Shown piece after piece: positions 42,078 through 50,682 of a DNA stretch of 64,000 nucleotides; position 1 is the stretch's first letter, and each line of letters starts with the position of its first letter. The stretch is from NCBI RefSeq assembly GCF_000472385.1, contig NZ_AWZU01000027.1, positions 1-64,000 on the forward strand. The letters run 5' to 3'. The stretch comes from Bradyrhizobium sp. ARR65. GTDB lineage: Bacteria; Pseudomonadota; Alphaproteobacteria; Rhizobiales; Xanthobacteraceae. The position numbers and the translations under genes are program-made. Below the pieces are notes generated by a model that did no database searches, had not been told where the DNA came from, and was given only the letters and a program-made list of their open reading frames with translations.

Positions 42078-42506
42078 CTACGCCGTCTTGATGTATGTCC
42101 GCAGCGCTTCCTGCTCGGTCTCGTATTCCTGGACGCGCCATTTGACGACGTCGCCGATCGAGATCAGACCGACGATCCGCTCGCCCTCGAGCACCGGCAA
42201 ATGGCGGAACTTGCCGAGCGTCATCATTTCCATGATGGCCGCGACCGTATCGTTCGGCCGGCAACTCACGACCTTGCGCGTCATGACCGCGCTCACCGGC
42301 TCCTCCAGCACGGCGGCTCCCCGCTCGCCCAGCACGCGCACGATGTCGCGCTCGGACAGAATGCCTTCGATGCGGCCCTCGCTCATGACCAAGACGGCAC
42401 CGATCTTGCGCTCTCCGAGGAGCTTGATCGCCTCGAAGAGCTTGGCCTCCAGCGGGACACTTACGATTTGGTGGCCTTTGGTGTCGAGGATTGCACGTAC
42501 CGTCAT
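42078..42506 (-). CDS. Two-CBS-domain protein
   Basis: A 142-residue protein made of two CBS repeats. The first has ILDTKGHQIVSVPL and IGAVLVMSEGRIEGILSERDIVR; the second has MTRKVVSCRPNDTV and FRHLPVLEGERIVGLISIGDVVKW. CBS pairs bind adenosine nucleotides and sense energy state. The ATG at 42506 sits directly after the rhomboid region, separated by about 200 bases. Binding partners are unknown. Confidence 0.92.
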   Translation of the reverse strand: MTVRAILDTKGHQIVSVPLEAKLFEAIKLLGERKIGAVLVMSEGRIEGILSERDIVRVLGERGAAVLEEPVSAVMTRKVVSCRPNDTVAAIMEMMTLGKFRHLPVLEGERIVGLISIGDVVKWRVQEYETEQEALRTYIKTA

Positions 42507-42711
42507 TGTCGTCTCCCTGAAGCGATCGCGCTCCTAAAAAGCTGGCGCGGTCTTTTTGCGAGTTTCAAACAACAGTCGGGCGCCAATTTCGTTGCAGGCG
42601 CTTGCTTGCAGGCACGCTTCTTCATCGAGCGCCGCTTTCCCGCGGGCGCGCGGCCCTCAGGCCGCATGAGTTGAGCCATCGATGATGGAGGAAATCGCCT
42701 GATGCCGCAAG

Positions 42712-43530
42712 CTAGTACGCCGCACCTGCAGCATCGGGATTTGTGCGCGGCACAGGATCGAACAGCGAGAACGACACGAGCCCGGCAAAGAAACCGCCGA
42801 TATGCGCCTGCCAGGCGACGCTGGTGCCGTCGGCGCCGATCGCCAGCGAGCCGATACCGAAGATGAGGTTGACCCCGAACCACACCAGGAGAAAGGCGAG
42901 CACGCGCCCATTGCGCAAGGACCGCGACAGCGACAGCGCCGGTACCTTGGCGGCAGCCTCCGCATCGCCGCGGTTCAACGAGAGAAAGCTGCCTCGCACG
43001 AAAGCAAAGCGGATCGCAGCGGCCATGGCGCCCGAGACCGACGCAGAGGCGCCGATCATCGGCGCCACCGCGTGCTCATGGGTGATGAGATGCGCGAGCG
43101 CGCCCGCGGCGGCGGTCACCGCCATGAACAGGAAAAAGCGGAACGCGCCGAAGCGGCGCGCCAGCGCGCTGCCGAACGGCAAGAGCCACAGCACGTTGAA
43201 GCCAAGATGGGTGAGATTGGCATGCAGCAGAGAGTAGGTGACGAAGGTCCAGACCTTGGCCCCGGCCCCGCCGGGAAAGGTCAAGTCGATCAGCGTCGAA
43301 TCGTAGCGCTTCGGAATGAATCCGAAGACATCGATGGTCCAGTCCTCCCATTCGACCGGCAGCAGCACGCGCAAATGGATCGCGGCGAGCACGAGAATGT
43401 AGGCAGTCAGCGCCGGCGGCAGCGTCAGGATCGGCTCGCGCGGGCGATGTTGCTGCAGTTCCGACGAGGCGTCCTGCGGGGGGTCGAGAGGGGCTTCCAA
43501 GGGGATTTTAGACCTCAAAATGAGCGTCAC
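42712..43530 (-). CDS. Rhomboid-family intramembrane serine protease
   Basis: A 272-residue membrane protein with at least six helices. The rhomboid features are WTFVTYSLLHANLTHLGFNVLWLLPFG, GASASVSGAMAAAI (catalytic Ser region; the usual GASG is GASA) and the base His in WQAHIGGFFAGLVS. The GASA variant makes the activity less certain than for canonical rhomboids. GTG 43530 is the best supported start; upstream TTG 43593 lacks a ribosome site. Confidence 0.85.
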   Translation of the reverse strand: MTLILRSKIPLEAPLDPPQDASSELQQHRPREPILTLPPALTAYILVLAAIHLRVLLPVEWEDWTIDVFGFIPKRYDSTLIDLTFPGGAGAKVWTFVTYSLLHANLTHLGFNVLWLLPFGSALARRFGAFRFFLFMAVTAAAGALAHLITHEHAVAPMIGASASVSGAMAAAIRFAFVRGSFLSLNRGDAEAAAKVPALSLSRSLRNGRVLAFLLVWFGVNLIFGIGSLAIGADGTSVAWQAHIGGFFAGLVSFSLFDPVPRTNPDAAGAAY

Positions 43531-43635
43531 CAGGCGATGATGGCCAGATAGGCGGCTTTGTCCCCGCTGCGCAAGGGCACCGAGGAGACCCAAAAATCAA
43601 AAATCCCACCGAGCTGCCCCGCCGGAGAAAATTAC

Positions 43636-43950
43636 ATGCGCACGCACGCCGCAAAACAGATTTCGCTGCCATTGCTTTCAAACGGCCAATTCACGACATT
43701 TGCAGCGGAAAATCGCGCGCGAACGATGATGCAGGACCCCCAATTCGATCCCTTTGGCGAGCCGGTGGCAATCGCCGATACGCGGACAACGGCGCGCGGG
43801 TCGCGCTGGTTGACGCGAACCGGCGCCGGCCTGTTCTGGGCGCTGGTGATCGTCATCGTGGCGGCGCGTGCGATCTACTTCGAACCGGGCGTCTTCAACG
43901 GCTTCGATCGCGCCGTCGCCTTCGCACAAAGCCTGCTCGCGTCACTGTGA
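43636..43950 (+). CDS. Small single-pass membrane protein
   Basis: Up to 104 residues from ATG 43636, with GGAG eight bases upstream. A single helix (LFWALVIVIVAARAIYF) lies near residues 65-85. The part before M31 is less protein-like, so ATG 43726 or 43729 (MMQDPQFDPFGEPV) may be the true start. The C-terminal 25 residues (FNGFDRAVAFAQSLLASL) are amphipathic. It is probably an inner-membrane protein. No function is evident. Confidence 0.6.
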   Translation: MRTHAAKQISLPLLSNGQFTTFAAENRARTMMQDPQFDPFGEPVAIADTRTTARGSRWLTRTGAGLFWALVIVIVAARAIYFEPGVFNGFDRAVAFAQSLLASL

Positions 43951-44109
43951 TCGGACTGGCCCCCGGCGTAAGGGAGCCGGTCGCGGCCCATGCTCATTTG
44001 CGTGGCTGATAAACGCTGCGAGATGCAATTTCTTTCTATCGCGGCAATCTGAAAATATATTACCCTCCGGCCCTCACTCAGCGCACAGTTTGTTCTGAAG
44101 CGAGGGTTT

Positions 44110-45189
44110 GTGCCGCTCGACAAGACAATTGCGAAGAAGGATTCCGAGGAAGGCCGCCTGGGCTCCGCGTTCCGGCGCCTCGGCGCTGCGCTGCCCGGCG
44201 TCGCGCTCTGTCTGTTGATTACCGTAACGTCCTTGGCGATCCAGCGGCTGGAGGAGCGGCTTTTCGGGCACCCTTATGTCGAGGCGCTGGTGATCGCGAT
44301 CCTGCTCGGCATGGCGGTGCGCTCGTTCTGGCGCCCACCCGAGCGCTGGCAGATCGGCATTGCCTTCAGCGCCAAGCAGCTCCTCGAAATCGCCGTGACG
44401 CTGCTCGGGGCTTCCATCAGCTTTGCCGCGATCGCCGCCTCGGGCTCGCTGCTGCTGGCCGCCATCATCGGCACCGTGATCGTCGCGCTCGGCGTGAGCT
44501 TCGGCGTTGCCCGCGCGCTCGGCCTGCCGACGAAGCTCTCGATCCTGATCGCCTGCGGCAATTCGATTTGCGGTAATTCGGCGATCGCCGCCGTGGCGCC
44601 CGTGATCGGCGCCGACGGGGACGACATCGCCTCCTCCATCTCCTTTACCGCCGTGCTCGGCGTGCTCATGGTATTGGGACTGCCGCTGCTCATTCCGCTG
44701 CTCAAGCTCTCGGCGACCCAATACGGGATTCTCGCGGGGCTCACCGTCTACGCGGTGCCCCAGGTGCTCGCCGCCACCGTCCCCGCGGGCGTGGTCAGCA
44801 CGCAGATCGGGACGCTGGTGAAGCTGGTTCGCGTGCTGATGCTCGGACCTGTCGTGGTCGGGCTTTCGCTGATCGCCTCGCGCAGGCTCGGCGTCGGAGC
44901 AGCCAAGGCCGGCGGAAAGCCGGTAGGCCCTTTCAAGCTGGTGCCGTGGTTCATCATCGGCTTTCTCGTGCTCGCCGCGTTGCGCTCGCTGCAGATCGTG
45001 CCGGACGTGGTCGTGGAACCGGTGACGCGGACGGCGGCGCTGCTCACGGTCGTCTCGATGGCGGCGCTGGGGCTCGGCGTCGATGTCCGCGTTCTCTCCA
45101 ACGTCGGCGGCAAGGTGACGGCGGCGGTGACACTATCCCTGGTGCTGCTGCTTGCGATGAGCATCGTGATCATTCAGCTCTTCAAGTGA
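44110..45189 (+). CDS. YeiH/UPF0324 family membrane transporter
   Basis: A 359-residue protein with 10 predicted helices of the UPF0324/YeiH family (putative sulfate or anion exporter). The family signature IACGNSICGNSAIAAVAPVIGA is intact, as are VTLLGASISF and LTVYAVPQVLAATVP. The start is GTG 44110. Neighbours do not suggest a substrate. No terminator with a U-tract is present on its own strand. Confidence 0.9.
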   Translation: MPLDKTIAKKDSEEGRLGSAFRRLGAALPGVALCLLITVTSLAIQRLEERLFGHPYVEALVIAILLGMAVRSFWRPPERWQIGIAFSAKQLLEIAVTLLGASISFAAIAASGSLLLAAIIGTVIVALGVSFGVARALGLPTKLSILIACGNSICGNSAIAAVAPVIGADGDDIASSISFTAVLGVLMVLGLPLLIPLLKLSATQYGILAGLTVYAVPQVLAATVPAGVVSTQIGTLVKLVRVLMLGPVVVGLSLIASRRLGVGAAKAGGKPVGPFKLVPWFIIGFLVLAALRSLQIVPDVVVEPVTRTAALLTVVSMAALGLGVDVRVLSNVGGKVTAAVTLSLVLLLAMSIVIIQLFK

Positions 45190-45230
45190 AGAGTTCGCCG
45201 CAAGACACTTTCCTGACAAACGCTTTTTCG

Positions 45231-45267
45231 AAAACGAAAAAGGGAGGATGCTGAGAACATCCTCCCT
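45231..45267 (-). terminator. Strong minus-strand intrinsic terminator
   Basis: AGGGAGGATG (45241-45250) pairs with CATCCTCCCT (45258-45267) across a seven-base loop. Read on the minus strand it is followed by TTTTTCGTTTT (45231-45241). On the plus strand there is no U-tract, so it serves a minus-strand transcript although no minus-strand gene ends here. Confidence 0.8.
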
Positions 45268-45455
45268 CACGTGGTTGGTTATTTTCACGCGGGTCCGGGG
45301 CAACATCCGCACCCCTCCGCGCGCTGACCCAATCCGTTTGACGTCGCCCGTGTGACTGCGCTTCCGCACTGCCCGCGGCCGGCAACCTGGAGCAAGCGGC
45401 CGACGGCGAAAGCACCATCACCTTACCAGCCACCCAGCGTGCGCCAAGCACATCG

Positions 45456-45470
45456 TTAATTTAACCTTAA
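45456..45470. promoter_or_regulatory. CtrA-type box TTAA-N7-TTAA
   Basis: TTAATTTAACCTTAA is the only full TTAA-N7-TTAA I noticed in the window. CtrA, the alphaproteobacterial cell-cycle regulator, binds this pattern. It lies 146 bases upstream of the PAS_5 gene and 5' of the candidate minus-strand transcript, so it could control either. Confidence 0.5.
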
Positions 45471-45615
45471 CGACGTAAAGCCCTCGGGAAAACGGCGCGA
45501 AAGCCGCCGGCGGCATGGACGCTGCACGACCCCTCCTGCACTAATGGTTAAGGGAAAGTAAGTGCGCGAGAACGGGACAGAACTGTCCCGATCGCAGCAC
45601 CGGGGAGTATGCGTC

Positions 45616-46170
45616 ATGAAGCATCCGTCCAGCCGCGAGTTCTTCGCTTATTGGGACGGCAAACGCGGAAGCGCGCGCGCCCCCGACCGCAGCGACATCG
45701 AGCCGAACGCCGTGCGCGGCCTGCTCGGCGACATCTTCGTCCTCTCCTGTGATCTCGATGCCGGCTATCCGTTTCGCGTCGCCGGCACCCGGGTGTGCGC
45801 GCTGTTCGGCCGCGACCTCAAGGACGAGAGCTTCGCCGCGTTGTTTACGCGCGAAAGCCGCCGCGAGATCGAGGACATCGCAACCGTCGTTGCCGAGGAA
45901 ATGCTGCCGAGCATCGCAGGCCTCACCGCGACCGCCACCGACGGCACGCGGACGCATCTCGAACTGTTGCTGCTGCCGTTCAACGCGCGCGCACACGCCC
46001 CCATCAGCATGACCGGCCTGCTTGCTCCGTTCGAAAGCAATCCCGGCATGCTCGGCGCGCTCGAACTGGTCTCGCACCGCTATCTGCATCAGCCGGAAAA
46101 GATCATTCCGCGCGCGATCCGCAAGCTCGCGATCGCCCGCGGCTTCATGGTGTACGAGGGACTGCGCTAG
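45616..46170 (+). CDS. PAS_5-type (PAS-like) protein
   Basis: A 184-residue protein from ATG 45616. It is a single PAS_5 domain: SSREFFAYWDGKRGSARAPDR at the start, then GDIFVLSCDLDAGYPFRVAGTRVCALFGRDLKD and a C-terminal HLELLLLPFNARAHAPISMTGLLAPF. PAS_5 proteins are alphaproteobacterial and mostly uncharacterised; the GGDEF-EAL protein at 36864 carries a similar N-terminal domain. Its stop TAG overlaps that of the convergent aminotransferase in CTAG. Confidence 0.85.
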   Translation: MKHPSSREFFAYWDGKRGSARAPDRSDIEPNAVRGLLGDIFVLSCDLDAGYPFRVAGTRVCALFGRDLKDESFAALFTRESRREIEDIATVVAEEMLPSIAGLTATATDGTRTHLELLLLPFNARAHAPISMTGLLAPFESNPGMLGALELVSHRYLHQPEKIIPRAIRKLAIARGFMVYEGLR

Positions 46171-47318
46171 TCCTTCAACCGCCGCGTCAGCGCTGCGACG
46201 AAGCGATCGGCATCGACTTCGTCGTTATAGACATGCGGTGCAATGCGCATGCGACCAAGGCGCGCCGCGACGTAGATGCCCTCGCTTGCCAGCCCCTCGA
46301 TCAGCCCCGTCGGCATGCTGCCCTTGAAACCGAGGCTCAGAATATGCGGCGCCCGCAAAGTGCGGTCCGGCGCGGACAGGCCCAAACCGCGGATGTCCTG
46401 CGCGATACGATCGGTCAACATCGACAGCCGCTGCACCACCGCGCCCTGTCCCCAGTCGGCCATCATCTCCATGCCGATCGAGGCCATCTCCATCGAGATG
46501 AAGTGGTCGCGCTCTCCCATGTCGAAGCGGCGCGCGTCCGGCACATAGCGCAGATCGGCGAAATAGACCGCGTTCTCGGCGCGCACATCGCGGCGGCCGT
46601 AGGATGTCTGCTCGAGCGGAACGCCGCCCTGATGCCGCTTGGCGATGTAGATGAAGGCGCGACCATAGGGCCCGAGCAGCCACTTGTAGGTCGGAAAGAT
46701 CACGAAATCCGGATCCAGGCGCTGCACGTCCATCGCCAGCACGCCGGCGCTCTGCGTCGCATCGACAAGGAGCATCGCGCCCTGCCGCTTGAGCGCAGCG
46801 CGTATCGCTTGAACATCGATCAGTCCGCCGTCCGACCAGTGCACCGAGGAAATCGAGGCGAGTCCGACCGGCGGCCCACCCGGGCGTTCGACGATCGCAA
46901 GGATAGCGGATGTCCAATCGCCGTCGTCGGGCCGGTTCACCGTCTCGACGGTGAAACCCTGCGCTTCCGCACGCACGCGCCATTCGAGCACCGGCGAGGA
47001 GTGATCGTTCTCCAAAACGACCACGCGCGAGCCGCGCGCGATCGTGACGATCTTTGCGGCCGTCGCAACGCCATAGCTGACCGAGGGAATGAGCGCGATG
47101 TCGGCCGCATCGGCACTGATCAGGCGCGCCGCGGCCCTGCGCGCGCGCTCATACTGCTCGCCCGCGAAGCTTGCATCGAGTGTCCATGGTGTCGCCTTGC
47201 GCCCGACAGCGGCGCGGCCGGCTTCTCGGGTCCGCAACGGTAGCGGGCTGTAGGACGCCGCATTCAAGTAGCAGATGTGGCGCGGTATCTCGAACAGCTC
47301 ACGTTGCGATGCAAGCAT
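46167..47318 (-). CDS. Class V aminotransferase-family protein
   Basis: A 383-residue PLP-dependent fold-type I enzyme. It contains the PLP-binding Lys in IFPTYKWLLGPYGRAF, the DATQSAGVLAMDV block (Asp contacting the pyridine nitrogen) and the SVSYGVATAAKIV segment. It belongs to the class V group near cysteine desulfurases and kynureninases, but has no desulfurase Cys loop. ATG 47318 is preferred over a longer frame. The substrate is unknown. It is divergent from the EAL gene. Confidence 0.85.
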   Translation of the reverse strand: MLASQRELFEIPRHICYLNAASYSPLPLRTREAGRAAVGRKATPWTLDASFAGEQYERARRAAARLISADAADIALIPSVSYGVATAAKIVTIARGSRVVVLENDHSSPVLEWRVRAEAQGFTVETVNRPDDGDWTSAILAIVERPGGPPVGLASISSVHWSDGGLIDVQAIRAALKRQGAMLLVDATQSAGVLAMDVQRLDPDFVIFPTYKWLLGPYGRAFIYIAKRHQGGVPLEQTSYGRRDVRAENAVYFADLRYVPDARRFDMGERDHFISMEMASIGMEMMADWGQGAVVQRLSMLTDRIAQDIRGLGLSAPDRTLRAPHILSLGFKGSMPTGLIEGLASEGIYVAARLGRMRIAPHVYNDEVDADRFVAALTRRLKD

Positions 47319-47508
47319 ACGAATCTCTTTAATATCTTGCCGATTGCATTTAGACTGGAACACACGCGCCCACTGTTCGCCGCCGGCTGGCGCTCCCGGC
47401 CTTTCTCATTTGATTACCATAACTTTCTCGGGCGGCATTCGCATCAATTGCACGCGGCGAGCGTTCGTCGCGGAAACGTCAAAATCCCCCCTGATGTTGG
47501 GTTCCGGG

Positions 47509-48708
47509 ATGATCGGAGACACAACGCCGGAAGCGAAAGTAACGAAGCGTTCAACATTTGGGCGCCGCAGGGTCGTGCCGCGCGCCACCGTCGTCGACAG
47601 CAAGAAGCATAACCAGGCTTTCCTGCTGGAGACGCTTGGCGAACTCGGATTCATTGCCAGCCCCTGCCCCGCCGAGCCGGCCAGCATCATGGAGACGGCG
47701 CCGGATCTCGTGGTGCTCGGAATCTCTGGCGGTGACGGCGTCGAGATCAGCCAAATTTTACGCGTTCTCGCCGATGCCGAGTTCGTGGGCTCGGTGCTTG
47801 CCATCGGCCCGGCTCATTCGGTTCTGGTCCAGGCCGTCCGGCAGCTCTGCAATGAGCTCGGCCTTGCCATGCTGCCGATGCTGCCCACGCCTTTCAGTGT
47901 CGAGGTGCTGCGCGGGCGCGTTGCGGGATTTCTTTCTCCGGGAGCCGCGCCCAGCCCCGTGGTCGACGTCGCCGAAGCGCTCAAGCTTGGCTGGCTTGAA
48001 TTGTGGTATCAGCACAAGATCGACGTCCACTCGTTGCAGCCGAGCGGCGCAGAAGCGCTTGTCCGCATCCGTCACCCCGCGTGGGGTGTCGTTTCGCCCG
48101 CGGACTTCATCCCGGACAGCAGGGATCCGAGCTTCCGCGGGTTTTCCGAGTTCGTGGTCAGCCGCGCCGTGGAAGACTGGCATACGTTCGTGCAGGAGCG
48201 CGGTCCGGTCGAAATCTCGATCAACCTTCCGCTGGCCTTTCTGAAGGACGGTCCCGCGGTGCTTGATCTTTGCCGGAAGCTGCCGAGCCATCCGGCATTC
48301 GGCGGCCTGCTGGTTGAAATCAATTGCGATGACATCATCCGCAACGGCGATCTGGTGGTGGATATCGCCCAGCAGCTCCGGTTTCGCAATCTCGCCATCT
48401 CGGTCGACGATGTCGGCGCCGAATGGCCGGAATTGAGGCGGCTTGCGATCTTCCCGTTTGTCGAATTGAAGGTTGACCGCCAATTCGTCACCGGTTGCGC
48501 CGAGGACCGGCTCAAGCAGGTGGTGTGCCGAGGCATCATCGATCTCGCCCGGAATTATGGCGCACGCGTCGTGGCCAAGGGCATCGAGACACGCGCCGAT
48601 TTCCGTGCCGCCCACGAATTGGGCTTTGATCAAGTGCAGGGTTTTCTGTTCGGCAAGCCGGTCAGCTCCCAGAAATTCGCGCGCTCCCCCCGCGTGGCTC
48701 CCGGCTGA
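47509..48708 (+). CDS. Pseudoreceiver-EAL domain protein
   Basis: A 399-residue protein from ATG 47509 (a Met at 47494 is possible). Residues about 20-140 look like a receiver domain, but the phosphoacceptor position is Gly (LVVLGISGGDG), so it cannot be phosphorylated normally. The EAL domain has EALVRIRHP (EAL intact), INLPLAF, VEINCDD, VDDVGAEW, LKVDRQFV and KGIETRADF; the usual NLS, DDFG and EGVET are partly altered. It may be a weak phosphodiesterase or a c-di-GMP-binding protein. Confidence 0.85.
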   Translation: MIGDTTPEAKVTKRSTFGRRRVVPRATVVDSKKHNQAFLLETLGELGFIASPCPAEPASIMETAPDLVVLGISGGDGVEISQILRVLADAEFVGSVLAIGPAHSVLVQAVRQLCNELGLAMLPMLPTPFSVEVLRGRVAGFLSPGAAPSPVVDVAEALKLGWLELWYQHKIDVHSLQPSGAEALVRIRHPAWGVVSPADFIPDSRDPSFRGFSEFVVSRAVEDWHTFVQERGPVEISINLPLAFLKDGPAVLDLCRKLPSHPAFGGLLVEINCDDIIRNGDLVVDIAQQLRFRNLAISVDDVGAEWPELRRLAIFPFVELKVDRQFVTGCAEDRLKQVVCRGIIDLARNYGARVVAKGIETRADFRAAHELGFDQVQGFLFGKPVSSQKFARSPRVAPG

Positions 48709-48827
48709 AGTCGCCGATCGCAAGGTTTGGGCGACGCCCACATCTCACGCAACCACCGCTAACCACCCATTAACCCTGTCGGACTTAGGGTCTTTCAACA
48801 CCGGGCCGCCGGTGGTCGGGTGCAACG

Positions 48828-49442
48828 ATGGCGTTGGCGAACAAGAAATCCATTCTTCCCGCAACGGAAGAGCGTCGGCGCTTTCAGCGCGTCAAGGTGC
48901 ATCTGCTCGGCCGCTACATGCTGCCGGATCGCCGTGAATTTCCGTGCCAGATCATCAATATGTCCCCCGGCGGGCTTGCATTGCTCGCGCCCGGGATCGG
49001 CAATGTCGGCGACCGCGTCATCGCCTATCTCGACCATATCGGCCGGGTCGAGGGCAAGATCACCCGCATCATCGACAATGGTTTTGCGATGACGATCGCG
49101 GCAACCGCCCGCAAGCGCGACAAGCTTGCGGCACAGCTCACCTGGCTCGCCAATCGCGACATTCTCAATCTGCCGGAGGATCGCAGGCACGATCGCATCA
49201 TCCCGCGCAACCCGATCGCGGTGCTCACGCTCGAGGACGGCAGCAAGATGACCTGCCGCATCATCGACATGTCGCTGTCGGGCGCCGCGATTGCCGCGGA
49301 GACCCGTCCGCCGCTGCGCTCACTGGTGATGCTCGGCCGCGTCCAGGCCCGCGCGGTGCGCAACCTGGAGGATGGCTTTGCCATCGAGTTTGTCCATCAG
49401 CAGATGGCGGAAACTCTCGAAGAGAACGTTACCGCGCGGTAA
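48828..49442 (+). CDS. Tandem PilZ-domain protein
   Basis: A 204-residue protein of two PilZ domains, each with both c-di-GMP motifs: RRRFQR plus NMSPGG (residues 16-49) and RRHDR plus DMSLSG (residues about 117-152). PilZ domains bind c-di-GMP and change conformation. Tandem PilZ proteins are frequent in Bradyrhizobium and act on motility or polysaccharide export. It follows the EAL gene on the same strand with a 119-base gap, so both may share regulation. No output domain is visible. Confidence 0.93.
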   Translation: MALANKKSILPATEERRRFQRVKVHLLGRYMLPDRREFPCQIINMSPGGLALLAPGIGNVGDRVIAYLDHIGRVEGKITRIIDNGFAMTIAATARKRDKLAAQLTWLANRDILNLPEDRRHDRIIPRNPIAVLTLEDGSKMTCRIIDMSLSGAAIAAETRPPLRSLVMLGRVQARAVRNLEDGFAIEFVHQQMAETLEENVTAR

Positions 49443-49773
49443 AGCACCGCCTCCCGCAAATCGTCCGGACTTGCCGCGGCGCGCACGCGCCGCTCTCCCA
49501 CCGCATGCTCCCCCCGGCGGATCTCCCTCGCTCGCAGTCGGTTAACGCCCCCGCAGAAACGGAGAAAAAGGCTGTAACGACCGCACTTGAGAGCTTAATA
49601 GATAAAATTTTATACAATTGCGATCGTTTCAAATTTTATTCGAATAATGCTCAAGTCTATATCGATTTTTCGGCAGTTTTTACTTTCATTCATCTCAATT
49701 GTACTCCGCTGACTTAGCGGCACCGCAAAACCTTTGTGCGAAACGTGGTCCCAACAAGAAAACGGGGGCCACA
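49443..49773. other. 331-base AT-rich upstream region
   Basis: No gene is seen. Positions 49575-49735 are much more AT-rich than the rest of the window and contain two copies of AAATTTTAT at 49605 and 49631 (26-base spacing). It is the upstream region of the LapG-family gene. Such AT-rich upstream regions are often targets of MucR/H-NS-like silencers, but this is inference. Confidence 0.45.
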
Positions 49774-50400
49774 ATGGACTTCAGGGGACAGGCAAAGGGA
49801 CTGGCGTTGATCGCCGTCCTGCTCTCCATCGGCGCGAAAGCTCATGCGGGCGACGAGCGCGTGCTCTACGCGAGCCTGGGTGACACGACGCGCGCACCGA
49901 TTGGTTGGGTCGAGTTCTGCGCGGAGAATCCGGGCGAATGCCAGAGCGGCCAGAGCGAGCCGCGCGACATCGTGTTGTCGCAGGCGGCCTGGCGCGATCT
50001 GCTGAAGGTCAACCGCTGGGTCAACGAGACCGTCAAGCCGATGACCGACATGGAGCATTGGGGCGTGATCGAGAAATGGTCGCTCCCGACCGACGGCTAC
50101 GGTGATTGCGAGGATTATGTGCTGCTCAAGCGCAAGATGCTGATCGACGCCGGCTGGCCGCGCCAAGCGCTACTCATCACGGTCGTGCGCGACAAGAAAG
50201 GCGAAGGTCACGCGGTGCTGACGGTGAAGACCGACAAGGGCGAGTTCATTCTCGACAATCAGAACGAGAACGTCGTGGCCTGGACCGAGACCGGCTACCG
50301 CTTCGTCAAGCGTCAGTCGCAGAGCGATCCGAACGTTTGGGTTTCGCTCGGCGATGGCCGTCCGGCGGTCGCGACCGCCAGCGCCCGGGACGGGCGCTGA
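49774..50400 (+). CDS. Transglutaminase-like cysteine peptidase (LapG family)
   Basis: A 208-residue periplasmic protein with signal peptide (ending KAHAG) and the BTLCP fold of the LapG group. The catalytic triad is C112 in DGYGDCEDYV, H146 in EGHAVLTV and D161 in FILDNQNEN. LapG is a periplasmic protease that cleaves a surface adhesin and is restrained by c-di-GMP-bound LapD. No LapD or adhesin is adjacent, but the upstream genes are c-di-GMP proteins. ATG 49774 gives the signal peptide. Confidence 0.88.
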   Translation: MDFRGQAKGLALIAVLLSIGAKAHAGDERVLYASLGDTTRAPIGWVEFCAENPGECQSGQSEPRDIVLSQAAWRDLLKVNRWVNETVKPMTDMEHWGVIEKWSLPTDGYGDCEDYVLLKRKMLIDAGWPRQALLITVVRDKKGEGHAVLTVKTDKGEFILDNQNENVVAWTETGYRFVKRQSQSDPNVWVSLGDGRPAVATASARDGR

Positions 50401-50471
50401 GATCCACAAGGCTTAGGAGTTACGCGACCCGGTCACATCCCCACCCCTCCCCGTCCCAGACCGGTTCGCGC

Positions 50472-50501
50472 GCGGCCAGCTGTCCCCCAACAGCTGGCCG
50501 C
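50472..50501 (+). terminator. Strong hairpin after LapG-family gene
   Basis: GCGGCCAGCTG (50472-50482) and CAGCTGGCCGC (50491-50501) form an 11-bp perfect stem with loop TCCCCCAA, 71 bases after the stop codon and followed by ACCCCTTTGT. The U-tract is poor, so this is a hairpin terminator or a processing site. Confidence 0.55.
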
Positions 50502-50596
50502 ACCCCTTTGTGGCGCTGCGAGCCGCCGGCTGAAACCCTACAAAGCAAGAGCCCCTTGGCCCGGCCAGTTAAGACGAAATGATAGTTTTCGCGACT

Positions 50597-50682
50597 AGAG
50601 CGCGGTGAGATCAGGTTGAATCATCATCGCGCTCCAAGATTTTTGTTTGGGCATGATATTTTTGGAGAACCGGATCATGCTC
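50597..50682. repeat. Dispersed palindromic element, copy 2
   Basis: AGAGCGCGGTGAGATCAGG starts it; GGGCATGATATTTTTGGAGA and CCGGATCATGCTC form the palindromic end. It shares the AGCGCG...ATCAGG...CATCGCGC flank with copy 1 at 2697 and the GATCATGC end with copies at 2748, 52467 and 57068. Confidence 0.75.

Larger units (their letters stand above)
45231..45500 (-). ncRNA. Candidate minus-strand sRNA or unannotated transcript
   Basis: The gap 45190-45615 holds no convincing protein gene, yet it has a strong minus-strand terminator at its left end and AT-rich sequence near 45455-45480 that could hold a minus-strand promoter. A transcript of about 200-250 bases is therefore possible. The start is not defined and a translated Arg-rich frame exists, but it reads through the terminator and is not convincing. 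Confidence 0.35.

Noticed and set aside
42503..42667. Small basic frame (54 codons) overlapping the CBS start by ATGA
   Set aside because: No ribosome site and chance-like Lys/Arg/Ala composition; coupling is suggestive but not enough.
45182..45451. Minus-strand frame of 89 codons in the sRNA candidate gap
   Set aside because: It reads across a strong terminator and has no ribosome site; composition is Arg-rich.
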